From Candidatus Gastranaerophilales bacterium (lineage in GTDB: Bacteria; Cyanobacteriota; Vampirovibrionia; Gastranaerophilales; Gastranaerophilaceae): 64,000 bases of DNA. The notes beneath the pieces are model-generated. The model was not told the DNA's origin. It ran no database searches and was given only the letters and a program-made list of their open reading frames with translations. Of the stretch, positions 8,762 through 17,718 are shown piece by piece. The stretch is from contig CALUWE010000002.1 of assembly GCA_944324425.1 (NCBI GenBank), positions 1 through 64,000 on the forward strand. The letters are read 5' to 3'. Both the position numbers and the translations under genes were made by a program. How positions within the stretch are numbered: position 1 is the stretch's first letter; every line of letters begins with the position of its first letter.

Positions 8762-9736
8762 ATGAAAATTTTTCTTTTATTATCATTGGTTTTAGTTTTT
8801 ATAATAATGCTCTCTGTCAGTTTTCTAATAGTAAAGCTGATTCAATTAACAAGAGAAAATTCTTTAATAAAAGAAAAAATAAAATTTGCAAAAAATAAAA
8901 TTAATTCTGCAAGATACGGCAACTTTCAAATTAAATTGGATGAAACAAACGATACATTGGGGCTTTATAAAAGCTTAAATAATTTATTTGAAAGCATTTA
9001 TGATAGAGACCTTGTGATTAATGAATACAGAGAAAAAGAAAAAGAAAACTACAACCTAAAAGAAGAATTTATTGCCGCACTAACGCATGATCTTAAAGTT
9101 CCCATAATTGCTCAAGATAAAACTTTTGACCTTTTTTTGCAGGATAAATTCGGCACACTTTCAGATACCCAAAAAGAAGTTATTTTAAAATTAAAAGAAT
9201 CCAATAACGACCTCTATGAAATGGTGAATTCAATTTTAGAAACGTATAAAATTGAAAACAAAGGAATTGAATTAAAAATTGAAAAAGAAATAAATGTTGA
9301 AGAATTTTTAATTAATTGCATTGAAGGCTTTGAAAATGTTATAAAGCCTATGAACAAAGAAATTATTTTTCATTCAAAAACCCCCATTATGGCAGATTTT
9401 GACCCGTTTTTAATTAAAAGGGTTATATGTAATTTGATTATGAATTCAATTAAACATTCAACAAAAACGGATAAAATTGATGTTCATTTAAATAAAACTG
9501 CTGATAATTTTTCAATAGATATAATTGATTACGGTGAAGGAATTGATGAAGAAAACATCAAAAAAATCTTCAACAAATATTATTCAATAACAAACAAAGG
9601 TGCAAGAGTTTCAACGGGCTTGGGGCTTTATCTGTCAAATAAAATCGTAAAAAAGCATAAAGGCTTAATTGAAGTTGAATCTAAAAAAAATGAAGGCTCA
9701 ATTTTTAGGGTTATTTTACCTGTTAAACAGAATTAA
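8762..9736 (+). CDS. Membrane-bound sensor histidine kinase, orphan
   Basis: The 324-residue protein has one N-terminal transmembrane segment (about 4-27), a coiled linker, a HisKA domain with the phosphorylated His in ALTHDLKVP (His109), and a HATPase_c domain. The ATPase domain shows the N box (VICNLIMNSIKHS), G1 box (DYGEGI) and G2 box (STGLGLYLSNKIV). There is no periplasmic sensor loop and no adjacent response regulator, so its signal and partner are unknown. The ATG directly follows a -10 box. The stop shares a TTAA with the stop of the convergent helicase gene, leaving no intergenic space. Confidence 0.92.
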   Translation: MKIFLLLSLVLVFIIMLSVSFLIVKLIQLTRENSLIKEKIKFAKNKINSARYGNFQIKLDETNDTLGLYKSLNNLFESIYDRDLVINEYREKEKENYNLKEEFIAALTHDLKVPIIAQDKTFDLFLQDKFGTLSDTQKEVILKLKESNNDLYEMVNSILETYKIENKGIELKIEKEINVEEFLINCIEGFENVIKPMNKEIIFHSKTPIMADFDPFLIKRVICNLIMNSIKHSTKTDKIDVHLNKTADNFSIDIIDYGEGIDEENIKKIFNKYYSITNKGARVSTGLGLYLSNKIVKKHKGLIEVESKKNEGSIFRVILPVKQN

Positions 9737-12051
9737 TCTATATTAACAGGTTCCCTGTTTATTGCCTTTATTGCGTCTTTTGCGGTTTGTGCAACTTCAA
9801 CATCAATATTTTCTATTATTGTAAATTGCCTTAATAAGTCTATTGTTCTTTTAAAAGCACGAACAACATCGCCTTCAGAGAATTCATTATCTTCAAAAAG
9901 CTCGTTCCAAGCTTTTGTTTGATCATTATCTTCAATTAAATTAGAGGCTACCCACTTTTCAATTAACCCTGAAAAATGCGAATGCAGGTTCATTTCATTT
10001 TCAAGTTTAAAATCTCTTTCAATCATAAAGATTTTTCTTTTTATATCCTTTATTTTGGATAAAACTTTTCTTACATTTGAACTTGGCGGGTTTGTTATGA
10101 TATTATCTTTATTTCTTATTTCTTCACTTGTTATGGCACAAACAACGCTTGCAAGCTCAATCGGGCCTAAGCCCGCTAAAACTCCGCTTTTTAAAATTTC
10201 AGATATATAAAGTTCATTTTCACACCTTAAACCCATTGTAATTTTGCCGATTTCTGTCGGGTAATCATCTTTAAGGTGCCCCATAACCTCTAAAACTTTT
10301 TTGTGTGCTAAAAACTTTTGCCAGTAAACGTCTTTTTGAAAATCAATGTCTTTTTTAAGTTGTCTTACCTTCTTTTCAAACCTTTGAATTAATTCAAGGT
10401 CTTTTCTGTGTTTTTTATAAACTCTGCAATCGTTGCAGCCAAAAGATTGAAATTTGTGCAAAATTTCTTTTGTTTTTGCTGCAAATTGGGCAATTTCTTT
10501 TTGGTTTTTGCCGTTTTTATTTTGTTTTTTTAGGGTTTTTAAAATGGTTCTATATTCAATGTATAAATTTTTATATTTAATAAATTCAATTAAATCATCT
10601 GAAGTTAAATTGTTATGACAATTGAATTTTTTCATCTCAGATATATTTTCTTCATACCTTTTAAGTTCGTTTATTAAAGGTAGTAGCCTATCAGATGATG
10701 AAAAATAGCCAAATGTTTTTAAAATTAATTCTTTTGCTTCATCTAAACTGAACCTTTGCAATAAATTTAAAACCATTGAATAGCAAGGTTCAAATTTACT
10801 TTCAAGCGGGTTAGATGAACTTGTTGCAAGTTCATAAACTTCATCAGGTGTTTGAAAGGGTGTTCCCACAATTACAACATAGCCGATTTCATCCATTCCT
10901 CTTCTGCCTGCTCTTCCTGACATTTGAAGAAATTCATTTGCGGTTAACAGCCTGTGTCCGTCATCCGTTCTTTTTGAAATTGAACTTATAATTGTGGTTC
11001 TTGCAGGCATGTTAATTCCCGCAGCTAAAGTTTCGGTTGCAAAAACAACCTTTATAAGCCCTTTTTGAAATAACCTTTCAATTAAATTTTTAAGCCCCGG
11101 TAATAACCCCGCATGGTGCGGCGCAACGCCTTTTTTAATAAGTTCTAATTGAGGAGAATTAAAAAGATACATATTATCTTTTAGGTATTCATCAATATAA
11201 TTTTCAATTTCAATTACTTCTTCTTTTGTTAAAAGCTCTAATTTTCTGCATAATTCCGCATTATCATCACATTTTCTTCTTGAAAACGTGAAATAAATAC
11301 AAGGCAGCATATCTTTTTGATGCAAAACTTCAATTATATCTGCCATCGGGTTTTTGGGCTGGGTTTTGGCGTTAAAATATTTATACCTTGATTCAGGTTT
11401 TATTTTGTTGTTTAGGGCGCCCGTCGGTGTCATTAAAGGTAAAATTGTATGGGGTTTTGATGAATCGTAATAATAAAACCTTAATGGAACCGGCCTAAAA
11501 TCCGTAAAAACGTGTTTTGTTTCGGAATGAACCGTGTTTATCCATTCCGTTAATTGGCCTGAATTTTGAACGGTAGCGGATAATGCTATTATTTGAATAT
11601 TTGTCGGGCAATAGATGATACTTTCTTCCCAAACAGTTCCTCTTGATTCATCGTTCATATAATGAACTTCATCCAAAACAACATATTTTACATTTTTTAA
11701 ATTGTCTTTAACGGAACCAAACGTTGTGCCATAGAGCATATTTCTAAAAACTTCCGTTGTCATTACAACAATTTTGGCATCTCTATTTATTGAAGTATCA
11801 CCCGTTAAAAGCCCCGTATTTTCAATTCCGTATTTTTTTGAAAAATCGTGGTATTTTTGGTTTGAAAGAGCTTTCAGGGGTGTTGTATAAAAAATTCTGT
11901 TGTTATTTTGAAGTGCAAGTTGAATGGCAGCTTCTGCAATACAGGTTTTTCCGGCGCCTGTCGGGGCGCAAACAACGACAGATTTGCCTTCTTCTATATA
12001 ATTAATGGCTTCTTTTTGAAAATCATCCAGTTCAAAATTAAAATTCAACAT
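9733..12051 (-). CDS. Ski2-like DExH-box RNA helicase with DSHCT-type C-terminus
   Basis: The 772-residue superfamily II helicase has Walker A APTGAGKT (29-36), DEVH (127-130), motif III SAT, and C-terminal RecA motifs AGINMPART and QMSGRAGRRG. The C-terminal third resembles the DSHCT domain of Ski2/Mtr4 helicases (MGHLKDD and the ending with WVASNL). Such proteins unwind RNA during processing or decay and are kept in cyanobacteria and plastids (ISE2-like), while being uncommon in many other bacteria. A central Cys pair (NDC/ CHN region) is present but not clearly a zinc site. A TAAAAT box ends 7 nt before the ATG, with no Shine-Dalgarno. Divergent from dxr. Confidence 0.9.
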   Translation of the reverse strand: MLNFNFELDDFQKEAINYIEEGKSVVVCAPTGAGKTCIAEAAIQLALQNNNRIFYTTPLKALSNQKYHDFSKKYGIENTGLLTGDTSINRDAKIVVMTTEVFRNMLYGTTFGSVKDNLKNVKYVVLDEVHYMNDESRGTVWEESIIYCPTNIQIIALSATVQNSGQLTEWINTVHSETKHVFTDFRPVPLRFYYYDSSKPHTILPLMTPTGALNNKIKPESRYKYFNAKTQPKNPMADIIEVLHQKDMLPCIYFTFSRRKCDDNAELCRKLELLTKEEVIEIENYIDEYLKDNMYLFNSPQLELIKKGVAPHHAGLLPGLKNLIERLFQKGLIKVVFATETLAAGINMPARTTIISSISKRTDDGHRLLTANEFLQMSGRAGRRGMDEIGYVVIVGTPFQTPDEVYELATSSSNPLESKFEPCYSMVLNLLQRFSLDEAKELILKTFGYFSSSDRLLPLINELKRYEENISEMKKFNCHNNLTSDDLIEFIKYKNLYIEYRTILKTLKKQNKNGKNQKEIAQFAAKTKEILHKFQSFGCNDCRVYKKHRKDLELIQRFEKKVRQLKKDIDFQKDVYWQKFLAHKKVLEVMGHLKDDYPTEIGKITMGLRCENELYISEILKSGVLAGLGPIELASVVCAITSEEIRNKDNIITNPPSSNVRKVLSKIKDIKRKIFMIERDFKLENEMNLHSHFSGLIEKWVASNLIEDNDQTKAWNELFEDNEFSEGDVVRAFKRTIDLLRQFTIIENIDVEVAQTAKDAIKAINREPVNID

Positions 12052-12058
12052 ATCATTT

Positions 12059-12089
12059 ATTTTATCATTAAATTTATTTATATTAAAAT
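12059..12089. promoter_or_regulatory. Divergent promoter pair between helicase gene and dxr
   Basis: A minus-strand TAAAAT (12064-12059) ends 7 nt before the helicase ATG at 12051. A plus-strand TAAAAT (12084-12089) ends 6 nt before the dxr ATG at 12096. Only 44 bp separate the two genes, so the two polymerase footprints must overlap and both transcripts would be leaderless. Both -35 regions are weak. Confidence 0.5.
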
Positions 12090-12095
12090 AGTTAT

Positions 12096-13238
12096 ATGCA
12101 AAAAAGAATTACGATTTTAGGGTCCACAGGTTCCATTGGCACCCAAACCTTAGAAGTTTTAGAAAATATTGAAAATAAAGAGGATTTTATTGTTGAAGGG
12201 TTATGTTGCAATTCTAACCTTGAAAAATTCATTCCTCAAATTAAAAAATTTAACCCTAAAAAAGTTCATATAAATGATTTTGAAGCTTATAAAAAATTAA
12301 AAAAAGAATTTCCAAAGCTCGAAATTTCAACAGGCGAAAGTGATTTAATTGAATTTGCGACAGATAATACAGACATTTTATTAACCGCAACAACAGGCAC
12401 AATTGCCCTAAAACCGACACTTGCCGCTATAAATAAAAACATTGATATTGCCCTTGCAAATAAAGAAACGCTTGTTATGGCAGGGGATATTGTTATGAAA
12501 AATGCAAATGAAAAAAAGATTAAAATTTTGCCTGTTGATTCTGAGCATTCTGCCATTTTGCAATCTTCAGGGGGCGATTTTCACCTTATAGAAAACATTT
12601 TAATAACAGCTTCAGGCGGCCCTTTTTTAAATAAAACAATAAATGAAATTGAACAGGCAAAAGCAATAGATGCACTAAAGCACCCCAATTGGAATATGGG
12701 CAAAAAAATTACGATAGATTCTTCCACCTTGATGAATAAAGGGTTAGAAGTTATTGAAGCGCACCACCTTTTTAATATCCCATACAATAAAATTAAAGTT
12801 GTAATTCACCCTGAATCTATCATTCATTCTGCAATAGAGATGGTGGATGGTTCCGTTATAGCGCAAATCGGAAACCCTTCAATGCACATCCCCATTCAAT
12901 ACGCTCTAACATACCCCGACAGAAAAAAAGGTGTTAAATCAAACAGTTTCAGTTTCTTTGATAAAAACTTAACCTTTAAAACCCCTGATTATGAAAAATT
13001 CCCTTGTTTAAAAATTGCATATGAAGCGGGCTTAAAAGGGGGAATTTACCCTGCTGCATTAAATGCGGCAAATGAAGTTGCCGTTTATAAATTTTTAAAA
13101 GGGGAAATTAACATAAAAGGAATTATAGATATTGTTGAAAAAGCGCTTAGTAAGGCAATTGAAATTAAAAACCCGACTTTGGATGACATTTTTGAAGCAG
13201 ACAAAATTGCAAGAGAATTTGCAAAAAATTATAATTAA
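12096..13238 (+). CDS. dxr: 1-deoxy-D-xylulose 5-phosphate reductoisomerase
   Basis: The enzyme converts DXP to MEP with NADPH, the committed step of the non-mevalonate isoprenoid pathway, in the cytoplasm. The 380-residue protein shows the NADPH-binding loop GSTGSIG (9-15), the metal/substrate segment PVDSEHSAI, ASGGPF, and the signature HPNWNMGKKITIDSSTLMNK followed by EVIEAHHLF. Length matches the family. It sits head to head with the helicase gene and its stop shares TTAA with the stop of convergent murI. No Shine-Dalgarno; expression is probably leaderless. Confidence 0.97.
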   Translation: MQKRITILGSTGSIGTQTLEVLENIENKEDFIVEGLCCNSNLEKFIPQIKKFNPKKVHINDFEAYKKLKKEFPKLEISTGESDLIEFATDNTDILLTATTGTIALKPTLAAINKNIDIALANKETLVMAGDIVMKNANEKKIKILPVDSEHSAILQSSGGDFHLIENILITASGGPFLNKTINEIEQAKAIDALKHPNWNMGKKITIDSSTLMNKGLEVIEAHHLFNIPYNKIKVVIHPESIIHSAIEMVDGSVIAQIGNPSMHIPIQYALTYPDRKKGVKSNSFSFFDKNLTFKTPDYEKFPCLKIAYEAGLKGGIYPAALNAANEVAVYKFLKGEINIKGIIDIVEKALSKAIEIKNPTLDDIFEADKIAREFAKNYN

Positions 13239-14014
13239 ACCTCACACATTTTATTTTCAACAAGTTCAACCCCTTCTTTAATTTCCATAAATAAAGAGGC
13301 ATTTTTTCTGAATTTTTCAGGAGATGATGAAACAAAAAATTCAACTTTAGAGGAACCATTGTAAAAATTGTTTTTAACAAGGTTTGTCATATATAATGCA
13401 GGGTTTATAAAAGTTTTTTCATCTGCCCATTTGGTTAAAATTGGCAATAAATAAGGATAATGGGTGCAGCCTAAAACAATTTTTTTACAGCCTTTATTAA
13501 GTAAAATATCAAGATGCTCTTTAATATAATTTATGCTTTCTTTTTCATTATATAAGCCGTTTTCAACAATTTTTACAAAATCGGGACATGATAACTCATA
13601 AACTTTAACATCAGGGTTAACTTTTTTAATTTCTTTTGTATAAGTCTGGCTTTTAACCGTTCCTTCCGTTGCCATAACGCCTATAACATCGCTTTCTTTT
13701 GCAATATAGGGGGCAACCGTTTGAATTAAAGGAAAAATTTTAACTTTATGCCCGAATTCAAGGTTTAAGGTGTCATAAGCAAGGGCAGAACTTGTGTTAC
13801 AAGCCATAATAACTTTTTTAGCACCTTTTTTAATGAAGAATTTTATTATATCTCTTGTAAAATTAATTATTTCATCTTTAGTTTTATTGCCGTAGGGAAG
13901 GTTTTTTGTGTCGCCAAAATAAAGGTAATGTCCGCCGTAGGGGATTAGTTCTTTTAAAATGCTCAAGCCCCCGACGCCTGAATCAAATACGCCTGTCAGT
14001 TCATCATTTTTCAT
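13235..14014 (-). CDS. murI: Glutamate racemase
   Basis: Supplies D-glutamate for peptidoglycan precursors. The 259-residue protein contains the N-terminal DSGVGG (11-16), the two catalytic cysteine motifs ACNTSSA (Cys72) and LGCTHYPYL (Cys183), and normal family length. The start overlaps the stop of the upstream amidase gene by 4 bp (ATGA), so the two are likely translationally coupled. This links cell-wall precursor synthesis with wall cleavage in one operon. Confidence 0.96.
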   Translation of the reverse strand: MKNDELTGVFDSGVGGLSILKELIPYGGHYLYFGDTKNLPYGNKTKDEIINFTRDIIKFFIKKGAKKVIMACNTSSALAYDTLNLEFGHKVKIFPLIQTVAPYIAKESDVIGVMATEGTVKSQTYTKEIKKVNPDVKVYELSCPDFVKIVENGLYNEKESINYIKEHLDILLNKGCKKIVLGCTHYPYLLPILTKWADEKTFINPALYMTNLVKNNFYNGSSKVEFFVSSSPEKFRKNASLFMEIKEGVELVENKMCEV

Positions 14015-15894
14015 TTTTTTGCTTTCAAGTAATTATATATACCGTTTGCGATGGCTTCCGCTATTTCTTCTTGGCGCTTAGTTTTTATTATTTCATCTCT
14101 TTCGTCTTTGTTTGAAATAAAACCTATTTCACAAAGAATTGCAGGAGCGTCTGTATGATTTATAACATAAAATTTAGAATTAAACAAACCTCTATCAACC
14201 GTATTCCACTTTTTAATTTTCTTTTGCATTTCCCTGTGGACAAATTCTGCATATTGTCTGCTATCTTCTTTATACCAATGGGTTTCAACCCCTATAATTT
14301 CTTCATTGGTACTTGAATTAACATGGATTGACACAAAAAGGTTTGGTTTCTTTTCGTTTGAAAAATCACACCTTTCAGCTAAAGAAACGGTTTTATCCCT
14401 GTCTCTTACCATATAAACTTTTACATTTTTATCTTTTAGGTTTTCTTCAACCATTTTTGAAATTTTTAGAGTTATATCTTTTTCATAAATATTATTTCTT
14501 GTAGCCCCGACATCGCTTCCCCCGTGGCCTGCATCAATTACAACCGTAAAGTAGTTTGAAATTTGGGTTGGTTTTTTAACCTGAACCGTTTTTGTGGGGA
14601 CTAAAACCGCTTTTGGAGTTGTTGTTTGAACGGGTTTTTGAACCGCATTTTTAACATAAATTCTTAAAGTTGTATTATCAGGGTCTGTTTTAACACTGAA
14701 TGATGACTTTGAAATGTTTGGGAAAATAAGCCTTAATTTATCGGATGCAATTCTTACCGTTTGAAAGTTTAAAAAACCTTTTTTTAAAGGTTCAAGTAAA
14801 CTGTCTTGATATAAATTAATATTATTTATATCAATATAAAGGTTTGAATTTTCCTCAAAAACATTAAAAGCAACGGAATCAGTGAAATTAATTGCAGCGG
14901 TTTTAATTCCGTTTGCTTCCGAAAAACTTGAATTAACAAGGTTTGCGTTTGTATCTGCCATTTTTGTTTCTATTATATTTTTTCTGTCTGTTAAATATAA
15001 ACTTTTTGAATCAGGCGAGATTATTCCTCTGTAATTTTTGGCATATGTGCCTTGAATAACAATTCTTGCAATACTTTGGCTGTTTTGCCCGAATTTTATT
15101 GTTTCCGCTTGATTTATAGGGTATGTTTTATTCCTTAATTCGGGGCTTACAACAGCATCATCAATATCAATAATAAGTCTATCAGGTTCCGTTAGTTCAA
15201 AAGGCGGAATAATGCTTAATTTTCCTAAACCGTTTATTAAAATTCCGTTATTTGTTTTTGTAATTGAATCTATATAAAATTTTGAATTTGTTTTTGGTTC
15301 TTGTTCTTTTTTTGTTATTTGCAAATCCGCTAAAATTTCATTTTGAGGGTTAGCGCTTATTAAAATTTCATTCGGTGTTAGAGTTGAGGCCAAAACCTCG
15401 TTAAATGTTGCCCCTTCAAAAAAAATTTTCCTATCTGATGCCTTTGAATTTGAATAAACCGTTTTTATGCTTGAATTATCAACAAGGGTTTTATTTGTTT
15501 TTATAAAGATAGAATCTTTTGTCTTTAAAACTTTTAAAGAATTAACATCAAGTTTTTTATTATATTCAAAAACAATTCGAACGGTTTTTGGTTCAACCGT
15601 GAATTGTGAAATTTTTATATTGTTAAAGCCTGAATATTTTGCGGTATATGTTTTTTTGGGTGTTGTTAAAATTGCATTATTAATATCAAGATAAATTCTG
15701 TCAGGCTCTTTTAAGGTTCCTTTTGAAAAAGTAACGGAATTATCTATTGTTCCTTTTGTATCTAAAAAAATTAAGTTGTCGGAGTTATCAAAAATAAGGC
15801 CGTTAACCTTTACAGGCTCAAGCGCAAAGCTGCTTAAGACTGTCAACATAAAAAATGTAATTAACAGTAAAAACTTATTTATGAAACTCTTCAT
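14011..15894 (-). CDS. AMIN-domain N-acetylmuramoyl-L-alanine amidase (AmiC-like)
   Basis: The 627-residue secreted zinc amidase cleaves the bond between muramic acid and the stem peptide during division or remodelling. It has a signal peptide (ending SSFA), a long N-terminal region of repeated beta-rich AMIN-like segments (about 30-400), and a C-terminal Amidase_3 domain. The amidase domain has zinc and catalytic residues in VIDAGHGGSDVG (His), EKDITL (Glu), VSIHVNSS (His) and CEIGFISN (Glu). Cyanobacterial AmiC proteins share this order. ATG at 15894 is preferred over TTG at 15912; a TAATAT box lies 8 nt upstream and no Shine-Dalgarno is visible. It is followed by coupled murI. Confidence 0.92.
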   Translation of the reverse strand: MKSFINKFLLLITFFMLTVLSSFALEPVKVNGLIFDNSDNLIFLDTKGTIDNSVTFSKGTLKEPDRIYLDINNAILTTPKKTYTAKYSGFNNIKISQFTVEPKTVRIVFEYNKKLDVNSLKVLKTKDSIFIKTNKTLVDNSSIKTVYSNSKASDRKIFFEGATFNEVLASTLTPNEILISANPQNEILADLQITKKEQEPKTNSKFYIDSITKTNNGILINGLGKLSIIPPFELTEPDRLIIDIDDAVVSPELRNKTYPINQAETIKFGQNSQSIARIVIQGTYAKNYRGIISPDSKSLYLTDRKNIIETKMADTNANLVNSSFSEANGIKTAAINFTDSVAFNVFEENSNLYIDINNINLYQDSLLEPLKKGFLNFQTVRIASDKLRLIFPNISKSSFSVKTDPDNTTLRIYVKNAVQKPVQTTTPKAVLVPTKTVQVKKPTQISNYFTVVIDAGHGGSDVGATRNNIYEKDITLKISKMVEENLKDKNVKVYMVRDRDKTVSLAERCDFSNEKKPNLFVSIHVNSSTNEEIIGVETHWYKEDSRQYAEFVHREMQKKIKKWNTVDRGLFNSKFYVINHTDAPAILCEIGFISNKDERDEIIKTKRQEEIAEAIANGIYNYLKAKK

Positions 15895-16086
15895 ATAATT
15901 AAATATTAACAAGTGAAAAAGCTTAATACATCCTATTTTCAGTCTATTAATAATTGAATGTAAAAAAAATTCATTAAGTTTTTTAAAAACGAATTTATCT
16001 AATAAATTAAAAGGGCATGGTCATATGTAAAAAATTTTTAATAGTTCTTTACTTGAAGATGAATACAAATTGATGTTTATTAGTAT

Positions 16087-16194
16087 ATGAAAATTGAAAG
16101 GAGTGATGGCAATTATTTATCCTGTAAAAGTGCAGTTATTGCCGAATTTAAGAGGATAGAAAAGTTAGAGAAAGAGAAAAAACAAGATTATTAA
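16087..16194 (+). CDS. Possible small ORF of 35 residues in a 473-bp intergenic region
   Basis: The stretch 15895-16367 has no large gene. It contains an ATG-started frame of 35 codons (MKIERSDGNYLSCKSAV..., rich in Lys and Glu towards the end), followed 60 bp later by a terminator. A strong AAAGGAG at 16098-16104 lies inside this frame, but the ATG just after it is too close for normal initiation. The transcript could therefore be a small RNA, a leader or a small protein. Weakly supported. Confidence 0.25.
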   Translation: MKIERSDGNYLSCKSAVIAEFKRIEKLEKEKKQDY

Positions 16195-16256
16195 CAACAA
16201 AAAAAGTTTTTAAATTTATGGCTATTAAGGCTTAATGGGAAAAGAGGAAAAAATTT

Positions 16257-16303
16257 AACACTGTCAAAAAAGGGTATACCCAATCAGACAGTGTTTTATT
16301 TTT
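16257..16303 (+). terminator. Rho-independent terminator upstream of secD
   Basis: AACACTGTC (16257-16265) pairs with GACAGTGTT (16287-16295) and is followed by TTATTTTTT. It ends a plus-strand transcript arising in the preceding intergenic region, where no clear gene exists. Confidence 0.75.
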
Positions 16304-16327
16304 TAACCCCATTTTTATTTTTTTTGA

Positions 16328-16363
16328 TAGAATAAGAAAAAGACTTTTTGGAGGATTTTTACT
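16328..16363 (+). promoter_or_regulatory. -10 box and strong ribosome binding site for secD
   Basis: TAGAAT at 16328-16333 is a plausible -10 box. GGAGG near 16350-16354 is a strong Shine-Dalgarno before the ATG at 16368, giving a short leader. This contrasts with the leaderless pattern of many other genes here. Confidence 0.5.
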
Positions 16364-16367
16364 CATT

Positions 16368-17678
16368 ATGAAAAATAAGATTATATTATTTTGGATTATT
16401 GTTGCAATTACAATAGCATCAATTGCTGTTATCCACTTTAAACCGGCGTCTTTAGGGCTGGATTTAGTCGGCGGTTCAAGGCTTGTTTTAGAAGCAGTGC
16501 CGTCATCCGACGTTAAAAAAATTACCCCTGAAGTTATGGACAGTTTGCAATATGCTATTGAAAACAGAATTAATGCACTTGGTGTCGGTGAAACAAATGT
16601 TCAAAAAGTCGGCGATAAAAGATTAATGGTTGAAATTCCGAATATAACGGACACCAAAAAAGCAAAAGAATTTTTGGGTGAAACCGCACAATTGGAATTT
16701 AAAGAACCGGGGCAAACAATAGATGGTTATCAAGAATGGCTGCCGACAGGTTTAACCGGTAAAGACTTAAAAAAAGCAGCAGCAAGCACATCTGCAACAG
16801 GTGAATGGATTGTTTCTCTCGAATTTAACGCAGAAGGCGCCAAAAAATTTGCGGATTTAACAAGAAAATTGGTCGGAAAACCGATGGCAATATTCTTTAA
16901 CGGCAAACTCCAATCTGCCCCGAGGATAAATGAAGAAATCGTTGGCGGCAGAGCACAAATTTCAGGCGGCGCTGACGGCGGCTTTGAATACAGCGAAGTT
17001 AAAAATATGGTAGACCTGCTAAACGCAGGCGCTTTGCCTGTGGGTGCAAATATCATTGAAGAAAACTCGGTTGGCCCCTCTCTTGGCGCTGACAGTATTA
17101 AAAAATCAGAATTTGCAGGCTTAATCGGCATTTCACTTGTAATGTTATTTATGATTTTCTATTATAGAGTCCCCGGGGTTATTGCAAGCGTTGCATTATG
17201 TGTATATTCAGTTATTGTTTTTGCAATATTTAAAATAATTCCCGTTACATTAACCTTAGCAGGCATTGCAGGTTTCATTTTAAGTATAGGTATGGCGGTT
17301 GACGCTAATATATTAATTTTTGAACGTACAAAAGAAGAACTAAAAACGGGAAGAAGCCTGTTCACCGCAATTAATTCAGGCTTTGACAGAGCTTTCACAA
17401 GTATTTTCGATTCAAACATGTCAACAATTATTACCTGCATAATTCTTTACTTATTAGGCACGGGAACGGTTAAAGGGTTCGCTTTAACTCTTGCAATAGG
17501 TGTTTTAGTCAGTATGTTTTCTGCTATCACCGTTACAAAGAACTTGATGCACCTTGTATTTGGCACGGGCGAATTAAAACATCCCGCTTTATTTGGGCTT
17601 AAGGCGTCAGATATTAATAAATCTTATACGGCGGTTGAAACAAGAAAAGAAAAAGCAAAATTCGGCGTTTTGAATTAA
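16368..17678 (+). CDS. secD: Protein translocase subunit SecD
   Basis: SecD works with SecF to pull secreted proteins out of the SecYEG channel using the proton gradient. The 436-residue protein has an N-terminal membrane segment, the conserved GLDLVGGSRLVLEA motif, a periplasmic P1 domain, and C-terminal membrane segments with the RND motif GMAVDANILIFERTKEE. The length is on the short side for SecD but all conserved blocks are present. GGAGG precedes the ATG. secF starts 40 bp downstream with its own binding site, so they form an operon. Confidence 0.96.
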   Translation: MKNKIILFWIIVAITIASIAVIHFKPASLGLDLVGGSRLVLEAVPSSDVKKITPEVMDSLQYAIENRINALGVGETNVQKVGDKRLMVEIPNITDTKKAKEFLGETAQLEFKEPGQTIDGYQEWLPTGLTGKDLKKAAASTSATGEWIVSLEFNAEGAKKFADLTRKLVGKPMAIFFNGKLQSAPRINEEIVGGRAQISGGADGGFEYSEVKNMVDLLNAGALPVGANIIEENSVGPSLGADSIKKSEFAGLIGISLVMLFMIFYYRVPGVIASVALCVYSVIVFAIFKIIPVTLTLAGIAGFILSIGMAVDANILIFERTKEELKTGRSLFTAINSGFDRAFTSIFDSNMSTIITCIILYLLGTGTVKGFALTLAIGVLVSMFSAITVTKNLMHLVFGTGELKHPALFGLKASDINKSYTAVETRKEKAKFGVLN

Positions 17679-17718
17679 TTGCTTATCTATAAAATGAATT
17701 TAATAGGAGTAAAATAAA

